61,581 nt of DNA from Rhodospirillales bacterium (lineage in GTDB: Bacteria > Pseudomonadota > Alphaproteobacteria > Rhodospirillales > Shumkoniaceae), in assembly GCA_016776725.1 (NCBI GenBank), contig JADHSV010000015.1, forward strand, positions 1-61,581, in the 5' to 3' direction. Each line of letters begins with the position of its first letter. Position 1 is the first letter of the stretch. The notes beneath the pieces were generated by a model that did no database searches, had not been told where the DNA came from, and saw nothing but the letters and a program-made list of their open reading frames with translations. This document shows, piece by piece, positions 44,385 to 54,205 of the stretch. The translations under genes were made by a program, and so were the position numbers.

Positions 44385-45956
44385 TTAGTTCCTGCGCACG
44401 AATAAGAAGTCGCCGCCTTCTTCGTGACCCGCCTTGCGAATGTCCGAATAGGCGGGGGTTTGATCGGCGTTTAGCTTGACGGGCCGTTCGATGCGCTTGA
44501 ACAACTCGGTTCCGTCGAGAACGCCATCGTTTTTCGCCAACACGTCCAGAAATGCCTTGGCGAATGCCGAATGGCCGCCACCGCCGCTGTCGCTGACGGG
44601 TTCCAACCCGCCTGACGTCATGGCGATGCGCGCTTTGGTTTTGGCCAGACGCTTGAAGTATTCGGAATCGCGGCGCTTGATTTTAATGCCGCGCGTCAGC
44701 GTTCCCGAATAGCAGCTATCAGCCACCACCATCACATGCTTGGCGTCCATGGCCTTGATGCTATCGGTAATGGTGGTGTTGGAAACCCAGTTGGCCTTGC
44801 TGTTGGGCCGTGCATCCACGGGCAGCCAGTATCCGCGTTCCGCTTTCTTGTCCAGCCAGCCGTGGCCCGCATAATAGATAAGTAGATTATCATTTGCGCC
44901 CAGTTTCTCGCGATAGCCTTCGATGGCGTCGATGATCTGATTTCGAGTGGCATCCAGCAGCAATTGGGTTTTGTACCCGTACGATTGTCCCAGCAATGCG
45001 GCAACGGCATTGGCGTCATCGCCCGCCGTAACCAGGGCCGGGAAGTTCTTGTACCCCGTGTTACCGATCACCAGCGCAAAGTAGCGGCCAAACTGAACAC
45101 CTTTGGGCACGGTGACGGCGATTGCCGGAGCTGGTGCTGCGGCAGGTGCTGGTGCCTGAGCCACGGTCGCGGTTTTGTCCCGGAGAGATCGCTCAACCAC
45201 GTACCCCAACGCATCGTCGTCGCGCGCAACCAGCATCCACTTGGTGCCGGTGACCCGTCCCAGAACCGTAATTTCTTCACCGGCCTTCAGGGTGGTGACG
45301 GACTTGGCCCGCACATCCGGACGCGCGCGAACCCGCGCCTTGGAAACGACCACGAAAGGCGCGTCAATGGGATCAAGCGGCGGTTCCGCCGCCGGGGCCG
45401 GTGCGGGGGCCGGGGCCGGTGGCACCGGTGGTTTTGCCGCCATAGTCGGCGCACTGGGCGCCACACGCGAAAAGGACTTGAATACGGCATCCGATTCGTT
45501 GGCCAATTGCTGAGCCCGCTTCGCGTCCATTACCGAATACAGAACGAACGCATATGGCGGCTGAACCATATAGAAAGCACCAATGAGGATTTGTTTGGGG
45601 CCGTCCTGTCCCAGATATACAGCTGTCACCATCGGTATGCCGTTCAGGGCATCGTTCTGCTTTTTCAGCAGGCGCAACTCGTCGAATACGTTGGCGGTAT
45701 ACGCATCGGCCAATTGATTTGGCGTGCGAACTTGCCCCGGCAGATCGCCCACCTGAATAACCAATTGAATGCTGCTATCCGGTTTGAGAGCCTTGACGAT
45801 CGTGCCGTCGGGGTCCGCCTCAACCGACCAGTTGTCAGGGAAGTGGACACGGTATCCGAATATGGAATTTTGGTGCCAACCGGCCGCCGCCGGCGAGGTC
45901 AGCAGCGCCACAAAAACGAGAAGCAGAACAACCCCGGTGAAGCGATGAACAGACAC
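44385..45956 (-). CDS. Secreted caspase-like protein with SH3-like domain
   Basis: 523 residues from a GTG at 45956, chosen because GGAGG lies five bases upstream and a signal peptide (VHRFTGVVLLLVFVALLTSPAAAG) follows at once; no ATG gives this. The first domain (about 24-165) resembles a periplasmic lipoprotein-like fold (YRVHFPDNWSVEADPDG). Proline/alanine linkers flank a bacterial SH3-like domain (about 200-255, KARVRARPDVRAKSV). The caspase domain (about 290-510) has His365 in YYAGHGW and Cys415 in VADSCYSG. It is 4 bp upstream of hynD, with which it is coupled, and follows the ABC importer genes by 41 bp. Confidence 0.88.
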   Translation of the reverse strand: MSVHRFTGVVLLLVFVALLTSPAAAGWHQNSIFGYRVHFPDNWSVEADPDGTIVKALKPDSSIQLVIQVGDLPGQVRTPNQLADAYTANVFDELRLLKKQNDALNGIPMVTAVYLGQDGPKQILIGAFYMVQPPYAFVLYSVMDAKRAQQLANESDAVFKSFSRVAPSAPTMAAKPPVPPAPAPAPAPAAEPPLDPIDAPFVVVSKARVRARPDVRAKSVTTLKAGEEITVLGRVTGTKWMLVARDDDALGYVVERSLRDKTATVAQAPAPAAAPAPAIAVTVPKGVQFGRYFALVIGNTGYKNFPALVTAGDDANAVAALLGQSYGYKTQLLLDATRNQIIDAIEGYREKLGANDNLLIYYAGHGWLDKKAERGYWLPVDARPNSKANWVSNTTITDSIKAMDAKHVMVVADSCYSGTLTRGIKIKRRDSEYFKRLAKTKARIAMTSGGLEPVSDSGGGGHSAFAKAFLDVLAKNDGVLDGTELFKRIERPVKLNADQTPAYSDIRKAGHEEGGDFLFVRRN

Positions 45957-45997
45957 GACTTCCTCCCCTATTACTATTCGGTGGGATTGTGCCGCAG

Positions 45998-48103
45998 CTA
46001 TTCCTTCCCCGCAACACCGTTGCCATTGGAAAATCGGATAACGTGTTCGACTTGGCGCAGACCGGTTAGTTCCATGTGGCAGGCGATGACGTGGCCGTCT
46101 CCGGCATCGCGGCTGGGGGGCGCTTCGGTTTCGCACAAGGGACCGAGTTTGCGCGGACAGCGCGTTTGAAACGGACAGCCTGGGGGCTGGTCAATGACGC
46201 TGGGCGGGTTGCCCTCCAGAATGATCTCGCGCTTCTCGATATTGGGATCGGCAATGGGAACCGCCGAAAGCAGTGCTTCGGTGTAGGGATGATAGGGCGG
46301 GCTGAAAACCTTGTCCGTACTTCCCCGTTCCATGACCCGGCCCAGATACATGACGACCACGCGGTCGGCCAGATAGCGAACGGCGCTTAGATCGTGGCTG
46401 ATGAACAAAAGCGTCGTTCCATGTTCGCGCTGGATATCCATCAGAAGTTCGGTCACCGCCGCCTGCACCGAAACATCCAGCGCCGAAACCGGTTCATCGG
46501 CCACCACCAGCGACGGATTTCCGGCAAAGGCGCGGGCTATACCCACCCGCTGTTTCTGGCCACCCGACAACTGACGGGGCCGGCGGTGGATGAAATCGCG
46601 CGGCAGTTTGACTGTATCGAGCAACCGCAACACCCGCTCGCGGATTTTGTCGGGTTCGACCTCGACGCCGAACTTCCGGATCACGCGCCCGATCTGCGAA
46701 CCAATGGTCAAGCTGGGGTTCAGGGTTTCGTCAGGGTTCTGGAAGATCATCTGCAACGAGCCGATCTGTTCGGACGTGCGATCATGCACCGATGTTTGAC
46801 CGATCTCGTCTCCGTCAAACCGGACCTTGCCTCCGGTGCTGGCCTCCAATCCCACCAGAACCTTGGCGAAGGTGGATTTGCCGCATCCGGATTCACCCAC
46901 GATGGCGACGGTCTCGCCCTTGCGGGCGCGAAAATCCAGCGCTTCATTGGCCTTGACGTAACGAACGCCCTTGCCCGAAATCCATGCCCCGATGGAACGG
47001 TCATGCACGGCGTAATATTTCTGCATCCCGTCAACCGCCAGCACCACGTCGCCAACCGGGATTTCCTCGCGTTCGGTTTCTACGGCGATGTCCAAATCCC
47101 AGTTGATTTCGTGCCAGCGCAAACACCGCGCGCGATGAGCGGAGCCTGAATTACTTACCGCCTGCATGGCAATTTCATCGCCGTCGCACCGCCCGGCACC
47201 GAAATGATCGCAACGGGGTCCGAAGTTGCACCCCGGCGGCCGTTCGTGGGGGAGGGGAAGCTGGCCTTGGATGGGCATCAAAGGCCGGGCGTTCTTGTCG
47301 GCTGTGGGCAGCGGGATGCATCCGAAAAGGCCGTGGGTGTAGGGATGGCGCGGCGCATTAAAAACCTCGTTCACCGTTCCTTCCTCGACGGACTCGCCCG
47401 AATACATGACGCAAACCCGATCGCAGGTATCCGTGATCAGCCCAAGGTTATGGGAAATATACAAAAGCGCCGTCCCGTATTTTTCGCTGAGCCCGGCAAT
47501 CAGGCGCACGAGGCCCGCCTCGACCGTCACGTCCAGCGCCGTCGTCGGTTCATCCAGCAGTAACAGCGACGGATTGGACAAAAGCGCCATGCAAACAACC
47601 ACGCGCTGCTGCTGGCCACCCGAAAGCTGATGGGGATAGGCCGCCATGATGCGCTCGGCGTCGGGCAAATTCACGTCGGCCAGCACCTGTATGGCGCGGG
47701 CGTGCGCTTCCGCTTCGCCGATGCCTTCATGGGTCATGGAGACTTCGATCAACTGGGTGGCGATGGTCAGGCTCGGATTAAGCGCCGCCATGGGCTCCTG
47801 GTAGATCATGGCGATTTCGGAGCCGCGAATTTGGCGCAGTTCGGCCTCATTCAGTTCGTTCATGTCGCGGCCCTTGAAGCGGATGGCGCCGCCAACGATG
47901 GCCCCGTTGCTCCCCAGATAGCGCATGATCCCCATGGCGACGGTGGACTTGCCGCACCCGGACTCGCCCACTAGCCCCACGCTTTCCCCCGCGCCCAGGC
48001 TCAGCGAGAAATCCTTGACCGCCGGAATTTCACCGGCCCGCGTGAAGTACGAAATGCCCAGGTTGTCAATCTCAAGCACCGGAGGGATGGCGTTTTGGCT
48101 CAT
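45998..48103 (-). CDS. Peptide/nickel-type ABC importer, fused double ATPase subunit
   Basis: 701 residues, two complete ATPase modules in one chain. Each has Walker A (GESGCGKST, residues about 46-54 and 410-418), the LSGGQ signature ([10 protein letters not shown] and QLSGGQKQRVGI), Walker B (LLLLDEPTTALD and LVVADEPVSALD) and the OppD/OppF C-terminal iron-sulfur-like Cys extension (RPPGCNFGPRC and QPPGCPFQTRC). The layout is that of fused DppD-DppF proteins. It energises import by the two permeases upstream. The substrate is an oligopeptide, opine or similar, to be set by the binding protein at 50010-51704. Confidence 0.92.
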   Translation of the reverse strand: MSQNAIPPVLEIDNLGISYFTRAGEIPAVKDFSLSLGAGESVGLVGESGCGKSTVAMGIMRYLGSNGAIVGGAIRFKGRDMNELNEAELRQIRGSEIAMIYQEPMAALNPSLTIATQLIEVSMTHEGIGEAEAHARAIQVLADVNLPDAERIMAAYPHQLSGGQQQRVVVCMALLSNPSLLLLDEPTTALDVTVEAGLVRLIAGLSEKYGTALLYISHNLGLITDTCDRVCVMYSGESVEEGTVNEVFNAPRHPYTHGLFGCIPLPTADKNARPLMPIQGQLPLPHERPPGCNFGPRCDHFGAGRCDGDEIAMQAVSNSGSAHRARCLRWHEINWDLDIAVETEREEIPVGDVVLAVDGMQKYYAVHDRSIGAWISGKGVRYVKANEALDFRARKGETVAIVGESGCGKSTFAKVLVGLEASTGGKVRFDGDEIGQTSVHDRTSEQIGSLQMIFQNPDETLNPSLTIGSQIGRVIRKFGVEVEPDKIRERVLRLLDTVKLPRDFIHRRPRQLSGGQKQRVGIARAFAGNPSLVVADEPVSALDVSVQAAVTELLMDIQREHGTTLLFISHDLSAVRYLADRVVVMYLGRVMERGSTDKVFSPPYHPYTEALLSAVPIADPNIEKREIILEGNPPSVIDQPPGCPFQTRCPRKLGPLCETEAPPSRDAGDGHVIACHMELTGLRQVEHVIRFSNGNGVAGKE

Positions 48104-48111
48104 GGATCGTC

Positions 48112-49005
48112 CTAATCCCTCAGCGATATTTCACGCAGGCCATCGGCCAGCAGATTGAATCCCAGAATCAACGAGGAAATTGCGATGCAGGGAAACACCG
48201 TCATATGCGGAAACACGATGGCCAGGGGCCTGGCGAAATTAACCATGCCGCCCCAGTCCGGGTCCGGCGGCGGCAGGCCAAGCCCCAAAAAGCCGAGAAC
48301 CCCGATGGTGATCACCACATAGCCCAGGCGCAGGCAAGCATCCACAATCAACGGCCCGCGCGCATTGGGCAAAATCTCTACCAGCATGATGTACCACGAC
48401 GATTCGCCCCGCGTTTGGGCGGCGGCAACATAGTCGCGGTTGCGCAGGTCCAGCACCAGACCGCGCACGATGCGCATGATCCCCGGCGCACTGGCAAACG
48501 TAATGGCGATAACGATGTTGATGCCCGACGGACCGATGGTCGAAATCACCAGCACGTAAAGCACCAGCACCGGAAACGACAAAATGGCGTTGGCGACGAA
48601 AGACAGGAACTCATCCAGCTTGCCGCGATAATAGCCAGCCGCGAGCCCCATGATTATGCCCACCGTGTAGGCGCAAAGGGTCGCCAGCGGGGCGAAAAAA
48701 AGAACCGTCCGCGAGCCCCAAATGATGCGCGACAGAATATCCCGCCCCAATTGGTCGGCCCCCAGCCAGAACGTTGCGCCTCCGGGAAACGCCGTGCCTG
48801 GCTTGGCCATGGGCAGCAATTGCGCGTTGGGCTCGAACGGTGCGATCACGGGCGCAAACAGGGCGACAATCACCCAAAACAGGACCAGACCGGCGCCGAC
48901 CATGCCGACCCCGCTTTCCCGCAACAGGGCAAATGAGCGCAACGCGCGAACCAGCGCCGATACTTTGGATGGCGCGGGAAGTATGGATTTCACAAGTTCG
49001 ATCAT
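48112..49005 (-). CDS. ABC importer permease (DppC-like)
   Basis: 297 residues with six membrane helices. The region LGADQLGRDILSRIIWGSR is the N-terminal signature of OppC/DppC permeases, and the EAA loop reads VAAAQTRGESSWYIMLVEILPNARGPL. It forms a heterodimer with the DppB-like permease at 49015-49947, from which it is separated by 9 bp. The fused ATPase gene starts 8 bp after it. Everything in this unit is in the usual order for peptide-family importers. Confidence 0.92.
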   Translation of the reverse strand: MIELVKSILPAPSKVSALVRALRSFALLRESGVGMVGAGLVLFWVIVALFAPVIAPFEPNAQLLPMAKPGTAFPGGATFWLGADQLGRDILSRIIWGSRTVLFFAPLATLCAYTVGIIMGLAAGYYRGKLDEFLSFVANAILSFPVLVLYVLVISTIGPSGINIVIAITFASAPGIMRIVRGLVLDLRNRDYVAAAQTRGESSWYIMLVEILPNARGPLIVDACLRLGYVVITIGVLGFLGLGLPPPDPDWGGMVNFARPLAIVFPHMTVFPCIAISSLILGFNLLADGLREISLRD

Positions 49006-49014
49006 CGCGCCCCC

Positions 49015-49947
49015 CTATTTAAACCGGATGCGGGGGTTGAGGTAGGTGTACCCGATATCGGCCAGGGTTTGCGTCGCGGCGGCGACAAACACGGCCACCA
49101 TTGCGCACGCTTCAATCACGTAAATGTCCTGATTGAGCGCCGCCTCCAGCAGCAGCGCGCCAAACCCCTTATAGGCGAAGGCGAATTCGACGACGATCAC
49201 GCCGGACAACAGCCAGTTGATTTGCAGCATGATGATGGTGAAAGGCGCAATCAGGGCATTGCGCAGCGCATGGCGCAGGATGACCCGGCGATAGGGCAAG
49301 CCCTTGAGGACGGCAGTGCGAATGTAGGGCGTGGTCATGACTTCGGCCATGGAGGCCCGCGTCATGCGGGTCACGTATCCGAAGTCGTACACCACCAGCA
49401 CCATCACCGGCAGCAGGAGTTGCAGCGGATCGAACCCGTCGCTCATGGTGCTGGTGCCGGGCAGCCATTTCAGACCGAAAACAAAGATGGACGAGAACAG
49501 CACGGCGCTGGCGAATTCCGGAATGGACGTGGTGATCACACTGATTTGCGAGATGGCGCGATCCAGCAACCCGCCTTCACGCATCCCGGCCAGCACGCCC
49601 AGGGTCAGGGACACCGGGATCATAATGGCGAAGGTCCAGAAGCCCAGGATGGTCGTGTTCCACAGGCGCGGCCAAAGAACGTCCGACACCGGAACCTTGA
49701 AGCGGATGGACTGGCCGAATTCGCCCTGCACGAAATTGACCAGCCAGCTGCCATACCGCGTCCACAGGGGCTCCATGTAGCCGTGGGCTTCTAGCCAGAG
49801 GCGGCGCTGCTCCTCGCTGGAATAGGGACCAAGAACCTTGGTCGCGACGCTTCCAGGCGTCAATTCAAGCAAAAGGAATACGGCAAGCGACACCAGGACC
49901 ATGATCAGGGCCATGTTGCCGAAACGCCTTATGACAAAAAACAGCAT
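49015..49947 (-). CDS. ABC importer permease (DppB-like)
   Basis: 310 residues from the ATG at 49947. The longer frame would run through the terminator hairpin at 49963-49996 and is rejected. There are six membrane helices, with an N-terminal IRRFGNMALIMVLVSLAVF and ELTPGS, and the EAA-type loop MTTPYIRTAVLKGLPYRRVILRHALRNAL near 225-250. It pairs with the DppC-like permease. It comes after the binding-protein gene across a strong hairpin, so it is expressed by read-through at a lower level. Confidence 0.92.
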   Translation of the reverse strand: MLFFVIRRFGNMALIMVLVSLAVFLLLELTPGSVATKVLGPYSSEEQRRLWLEAHGYMEPLWTRYGSWLVNFVQGEFGQSIRFKVPVSDVLWPRLWNTTILGFWTFAIMIPVSLTLGVLAGMREGGLLDRAISQISVITTSIPEFASAVLFSSIFVFGLKWLPGTSTMSDGFDPLQLLLPVMVLVVYDFGYVTRMTRASMAEVMTTPYIRTAVLKGLPYRRVILRHALRNALIAPFTIIMLQINWLLSGVIVVEFAFAYKGFGALLLEAALNQDIYVIEACAMVAVFVAAATQTLADIGYTYLNPRIRFK

Positions 49948-49962
49948 CAATATCCAAACGGG

Positions 49963-49996
49963 TAAAAAAAAGACCGGGCGGGAATTCCGCCCGGTC
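49963..49996 (-). terminator. Intrinsic attenuating terminator between binding protein and permease genes
   Basis: GACCGGGCGG (49972-49981) pairs with CCGCCCGGTC (49987-49996), a 10-bp stem with a five-base loop. It is followed on the minus strand by eight T residues (49963-49970). It sits 13 bp after the binding-protein stop and allows higher expression of that gene. Confidence 0.93.
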
Positions 49997-50009
49997 CGCA
50001 ACGGCTATT

Positions 50010-51704
50010 CTAACCGGCCAGCCACACCTTGTTGTAGTGGTGCTCCTCGGCCACCTGGCAGTAGATGCCACGCACCCGCTTGTGCGCGGTGGTAAAGATG
50101 GATCGCCACGACGACTGGTGCATGATCGCGTCGTCCTGCAATACCATCTCGATCTTCTCCATCAACTTGCGCCGCCCGTTGGCGTCCAGAAGGGTCCCGG
50201 CCTCGTCCAGCAGGGCATCAAACTCGGGGTTGGCGTAGGACGTTTCGTTCCACGACACGCCGCTGCGATAGGCCAAGTTCAATACCTGTACGCCTAGTGG
50301 ACGATGGGTCCACGAGGTCATGCCAAAGGGCGTTGTCAGCCAGCGATCCCAATAGGTGCCGCCCGGCATGATGTTGATGGCCAGATCGATCCCCGCGGGC
50401 TTGAGCATTTCGGCCAGCGCCTTGCAGGCGTTTTGTTCCCACGTCGGATTGGCAACGCAATCGATCCTGATTTTGATGCCGCCCGCGTGCCCGGCGTCGG
50501 CCAGATACTTCTTGGCCAGATCGTAATCCTGCTTGATCCGCGGCAGCTTGAAGTATTCGGGATGGACGGGTGCCACGTGATGATCCTCGCCCGGCGCACC
50601 CCGCCCCAGATAGACGATCCGCAATATTTTTTCCTGATCGATGCAGGCCTGGATCGCCTTGCGCAGGTTCTTGTTGTCGAACGGCGCTTCGGTGATCTTC
50701 ATGCGGGCCACGCCGCACTGTGCCGTAACCGCCTCGTAATTGACCAAATCGGGGATGTTTTTCATCACATCCACCTGCTCGATATTGGTGCGAAAATTGG
50801 CGTCGATCTGCCCCGAAGCAAAGGCCGCCAGCTGGGCCGACGGATCATCGCCGTGATCGATATAGGTGATCTTGTCGAGATAAACGTCGCCGCCCCACCA
50901 CGACGCGTCGTTGCGCCGCGCCAATACGGCCTTCTCGCCGACGGTATATTCCTTAAGCGCGAACGGACCGGTGCCCACCGGGTTCTTGCTAAGATCGCCG
51001 CCTTCGTCGTCGAAACGGCGATGGACGATCAGGGCCGGGTAATCGCCCATGCTTTCGGGCAAGGACAAGTCGGCCCGGTTAAGATGGAAGCGCACCGTAT
51101 TGTCGTCGATTTTCTCGACCGCGCCTTCGGTGCCCACCGTCGACATCACCGGCTTGCCGTCCTTGTCTTTCTTTCCGGTATCGACTTTTTCCGTCATGGC
51201 GCTGAAGCGCCCCTGGTTCGATGAACCGGTGGCGGGATCGAGCCAGCGCTTGAAGTTGGAGACTACGTCGTCGGCGCCGAAATCGTCACCGTTGGACCAC
51301 TTGACCCCCTTGCGCAGCTTGAACGTCCAGGTCTTGAGGTCTTCGGACGCGTTCCAGCTTTCCGCCAGATAACCTTCGGCCACGTTGTCCTTGTTGATGC
51401 GCACCAAGGGTTCGGTCATGTGGCGCGCCAGATTTCCCTTTTCCGACCAGTCATAGGTAGCCGGATCGGTCATTTCCTTTACGTTCATGGAAACCCGCAG
51501 GTTACCGCCCTTGCGCGGCGTCTCGGCAGCAAATGCCGCACCTGGCGCGAACACGCTGCCGGCCATGGCGTAGGCGGCGGCAGCGGAAACGCCCAGTCTG
51601 GTCGCCGTTCCCAGGAATTCGCGGCGATCAATCTTGCCGCAGCGTAATTGTTCCCTCAACTCTGGAATGTAAGGATGGCAACCGCCGTTGTGTTTGTTTG
51701 ACAT
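50010..51704 (-). CDS. Family 5 extracellular solute-binding protein with Tat signal
   Basis: 564 residues. The twin-arginine motif DRREFLGTATRLGVSAAAAYA (residues about 25-45) is followed by a hydrophobic run and a cleavage site near AAFAAE. It then has the family-5 features: LVRINKDNVAEGYLAESWNAS, TWTFKLRKGVKWSNGDDFGADDV and the C-terminal FDALLDEAG. Family 5 proteins bind peptides, opines, nickel or glutathione. The binding-site residues do not reveal which. Tat export suggests folding before translocation. GAGAGG lies upstream of the ATG. It is the first gene of the importer operon. Confidence 0.93.
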   Translation of the reverse strand: MSNKHNGGCHPYIPELREQLRCGKIDRREFLGTATRLGVSAAAAYAMAGSVFAPGAAFAAETPRKGGNLRVSMNVKEMTDPATYDWSEKGNLARHMTEPLVRINKDNVAEGYLAESWNASEDLKTWTFKLRKGVKWSNGDDFGADDVVSNFKRWLDPATGSSNQGRFSAMTEKVDTGKKDKDGKPVMSTVGTEGAVEKIDDNTVRFHLNRADLSLPESMGDYPALIVHRRFDDEGGDLSKNPVGTGPFALKEYTVGEKAVLARRNDASWWGGDVYLDKITYIDHGDDPSAQLAAFASGQIDANFRTNIEQVDVMKNIPDLVNYEAVTAQCGVARMKITEAPFDNKNLRKAIQACIDQEKILRIVYLGRGAPGEDHHVAPVHPEYFKLPRIKQDYDLAKKYLADAGHAGGIKIRIDCVANPTWEQNACKALAEMLKPAGIDLAINIMPGGTYWDRWLTTPFGMTSWTHRPLGVQVLNLAYRSGVSWNETSYANPEFDALLDEAGTLLDANGRRKLMEKIEMVLQDDAIMHQSSWRSIFTTAHKRVRGIYCQVAEEHHYNKVWLAG

Positions 51705-51874
51705 ACCCAGCCTCTCCCATTTAGTTGCGTAACAAGGGGCAACCGACGCTCATCGACCACCGAATACATAACAGGTGACAGCCCTTGTGATTTTCGCAGA
51801 GATACCCGCTCCCCTCTTATATATGGTAGGGGCTCGAACCGAGATGTCAAATCATGAACCGGTATAAGCGCCGA

Positions 51875-52561
51875 CTAATTGACCTCGAAAGAGTATCCGG
51901 CGGAGCGAACGGTACGGATCGGGTCGTCTTCGCCATCTTTGTTCAACGCCTTGCGCAAACGCCGGATGTGAACGTCAACCGTGCGTTCCTCGACAAAAAT
52001 TTCGCGTCCCCATACCTCGTCCAGCAAGCGCTCGCGCGACAGAACGCGCCCGGCATTTTCCATAAAAAACCTGAGCAGCCTGAATTCGGTCGGCCCCAGT
52101 TTGATGTCGCGCCCGGTGCGCGTCACCTTGTGGGCCGCCAGATCCATAACGATATCGCCGCCGGAAAGGGTTTCATGGGTGTCCGATGGATTTGCGCGGC
52201 GCAGCAAAGAACGTATGCGCGCCAGCAGTTCCTTTGGCGAAAACGGCTTGGTGACGTAATCGTCCGCACCCGTATCAAGGCCGCGCACCCGGTCAGATTC
52301 CTCGCCGCGCGCAGTCAGCATGATCACCGGCAAATCCTGGGTTTCAGGCTTGCGCCGGATGCGGCGGCAGACCTCCAGCCCCGACAGGCGCGGCAACATC
52401 CAGTCCAGAAGGATCAAGTCCGGTTTGGACTCGTCGATTTTCAGAAGCGCCTCTTCGCCGTCACCGGCCTCTTCGACGTGATACCCATCCTGTTCCAAAT
52501 TGTAGCGCAGCATGGTGACCAGCGCCGCCTCATCCTCGACAATTAGAATTTGTGAACTCAT
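51875..52561 (-). CDS. phoB: Phosphate regulon response regulator PhoB
   Basis: 228 residues. The receiver has IVEDEAALVTML, phospho-Asp in LLDWMLPRLSG, LTARGEE and VTKPFSPKELLARIR. The winged helix has LGPTEFRLLRFFMENAGRVLSRERLLDEVWG, VDVHIRRLRKAL and VRSAGYSFE, closely matching PhoB. It is activated by PhoR under phosphate limitation and binds Pho boxes. It is the last gene of phoR-pstSCAB-phoU-phoB; the start overlaps phoU by four bases. Confidence 0.96.
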   Translation of the reverse strand: MSSQILIVEDEAALVTMLRYNLEQDGYHVEEAGDGEEALLKIDESKPDLILLDWMLPRLSGLEVCRRIRRKPETQDLPVIMLTARGEESDRVRGLDTGADDYVTKPFSPKELLARIRSLLRRANPSDTHETLSGGDIVMDLAAHKVTRTGRDIKLGPTEFRLLRFFMENAGRVLSRERLLDEVWGREIFVEERTVDVHIRRLRKALNKDGEDDPIRTVRSAGYSFEVN

Positions 52562-53307
52562 GAGGGTTGACCGCCCGTTATCGGTTTAATGGCAATATTC
52601 GTATTTCCGGCCTTGGGACGTTCTCCTTGCGGGGGATGCCCCAGAGCCAGAAAATGTACGTGTTCGGCAATGTTGGTCGCGAAATCCCCGACCCTTTCAA
52701 TATATTTTGCAATAAATAACAGATGCGTGCAGGTGGCGATATTTTCACTATCCCACTCCATGGACTTCAGCAACTCATGAAACAGGCTCGCATAAAGCCG
52801 ATCAAGATCCTGGTCGCGCTGCCAAACACTCAACGCCAATCGCGCATCCTGATTGGCGTAAGCGGCCAGGGCATCGGCAAAAAGGTCGCGGACCATTTTT
52901 CCCATTCTTGCAATGACCAAAACAGCCGGCAATTCCGGGGCCGCGCCAAGGGTGACCGCCCGTTCGCCGACGTGGGCAGCATAGTCGCCCACGCGCTCGA
53001 GGATTCCAACAATTTTCAGCCCCGCGACCACCTCGCGCAAATCATCCGCAACGGGCTGCCGTTTGGCCAAAAGCCGAACGATCAACTCGTCAATCTCGCG
53101 CTCCATTTCATCCACGCGCCCGTCCTGTCCGGAAACCTGTTCACCCAGGGCCGCGTCCCGCTTGACAATGGCGGTAATGGCGGACGCCAACTGATCTTCG
53201 ACCAGTCCGCCCATTTCGACGATACGCGCGCAGATATGGCCCAGTTCATCGTCGTAGGAACGAACGATGTGCTGCGGCTTTTTTGTTTCCATATCGGTCA
53301 TTTCCAT
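52558..53307 (-). CDS. phoU: Phosphate signalling protein PhoU
   Basis: 249 residues from the ATG at 53307, which shares one base with the pstB stop; a GTG one codon upstream is an alternative. The two helical bundles each carry the PhoU metal-binding type motif: EREIDELIVRLLA in the first half and CTHLLFIAKYIERVGDFATNIAE in the second, with LERVGDYAAHVGE between. PhoU links the Pst transporter to PhoR and keeps the regulon off when phosphate is plentiful. The last 25 residues are polar and variable. Confidence 0.96.
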   Translation of the reverse strand: MEMTDMETKKPQHIVRSYDDELGHICARIVEMGGLVEDQLASAITAIVKRDAALGEQVSGQDGRVDEMEREIDELIVRLLAKRQPVADDLREVVAGLKIVGILERVGDYAAHVGERAVTLGAAPELPAVLVIARMGKMVRDLFADALAAYANQDARLALSVWQRDQDLDRLYASLFHELLKSMEWDSENIATCTHLLFIAKYIERVGDFATNIAEHVHFLALGHPPQGERPKAGNTNIAIKPITGGQPS

Positions 53308-54179
53308 CACCCGAACCGGCCCGTAATGTAATCGCGGGTGCGGACCTCGTTTGGATTGGTAAAGATAGTATCCGTATGGCCGTATTCAATCATTTTGCCC
53401 AGATGAAAAAACGCGGTGCGCTGCGATACGCGCGCCGCCTGCTGCATGTTATGGGTAACGATGACGATAGTGTAATTGTTTCGCATCTCGTCAATAAGAT
53501 CCTCTATCTTTGAAGTGGCGATGGGATCAAGTGCGGAACACGGCTCGTCCATCAAAATCACTTCGGGTTCCACGGCGATGGCGCGCGCAATGCAAAGGCG
53601 CTGCTGCTGTCCGCCCGACAGCCCGGTTCCCGGCTCGTGCAATCGATCTTTTACCTCGTCCAGCAGGCCCGCCCGTTCAAGGCTGCTGTGGACGATGGCG
53701 TCCAGATCGTCCTTGTCGGTGGCCAGACCGTGGATCTTCGGCCCGTACGCCACGTTATCGTAAACCGATTTTGGAAACGGATTGGGTTTTTGAAACACCA
53801 TACCCACGCGGGCGCGCAGGTGAACGGTGTCCACGGATTTGGCATAGATATCGCGTCCATCCAGGGTGATGGACCCGCGCACCGAACAGCCGTCGATGAT
53901 GTCGTTCATGCGGTTGAGACACCTGAGAAACGTTGATTTCCCACAGCCCGACGGACCAATCAGGGCCGTCACCTCGTTGGGGCGAATATCGATATCGACC
54001 CCGAACAGCGCCTGGGTGTCGCCGTAAAAGACATCCACCCCGCGGGAAATGATCTTCGGAGGGGACTCGACGACGGCCATTTCCTCGGTTGAACTGTAAG
54101 CATCGTCGGTGTCCGGGTCGAACCGCCCGGCATCATCGGAATCGAAGGTCACATCGGCCTCCATATTTTCGCGAAACAT
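53307..54179 (-). CDS. pstB: Phosphate ABC importer ATPase PstB
   Basis: 290 residues from the ATG at 54179, chosen because GGAG lies six bases upstream; earlier in-frame starts at 54191 and 54212 overlap the pstA stop region and add only acidic residues. It has Walker [13 protein letters not shown], the signature [14 protein letters not shown], Walker [14 protein letters not shown] and the H-loop VTHNMQQA. The N-terminal 40 residues are an acidic extension ([16 protein letters not shown]) that is longer than in E. coli PstB. It powers phosphate import through PstC and PstA. Confidence 0.96.
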   Translation of the reverse strand: MFRENMEADVTFDSDDAGRFDPDTDDAYSSTEEMAVVESPPKIISRGVDVFYGDTQALFGVDIDIRPNEVTALIGPSGCGKSTFLRCLNRMNDIIDGCSVRGSITLDGRDIYAKSVDTVHLRARVGMVFQKPNPFPKSVYDNVAYGPKIHGLATDKDDLDAIVHSSLERAGLLDEVKDRLHEPGTGLSGGQQQRLCIARAIAVEPEVILMDEPCSALDPIATSKIEDLIDEMRNNYTIVIVTHNMQQAARVSQRTAFFHLGKMIEYGHTDTIFTNPNEVRTRDYITGRFG

Positions 54180-54205
54180 TTCTTTCTCCATCTCGCTGCA
54201 TATCG

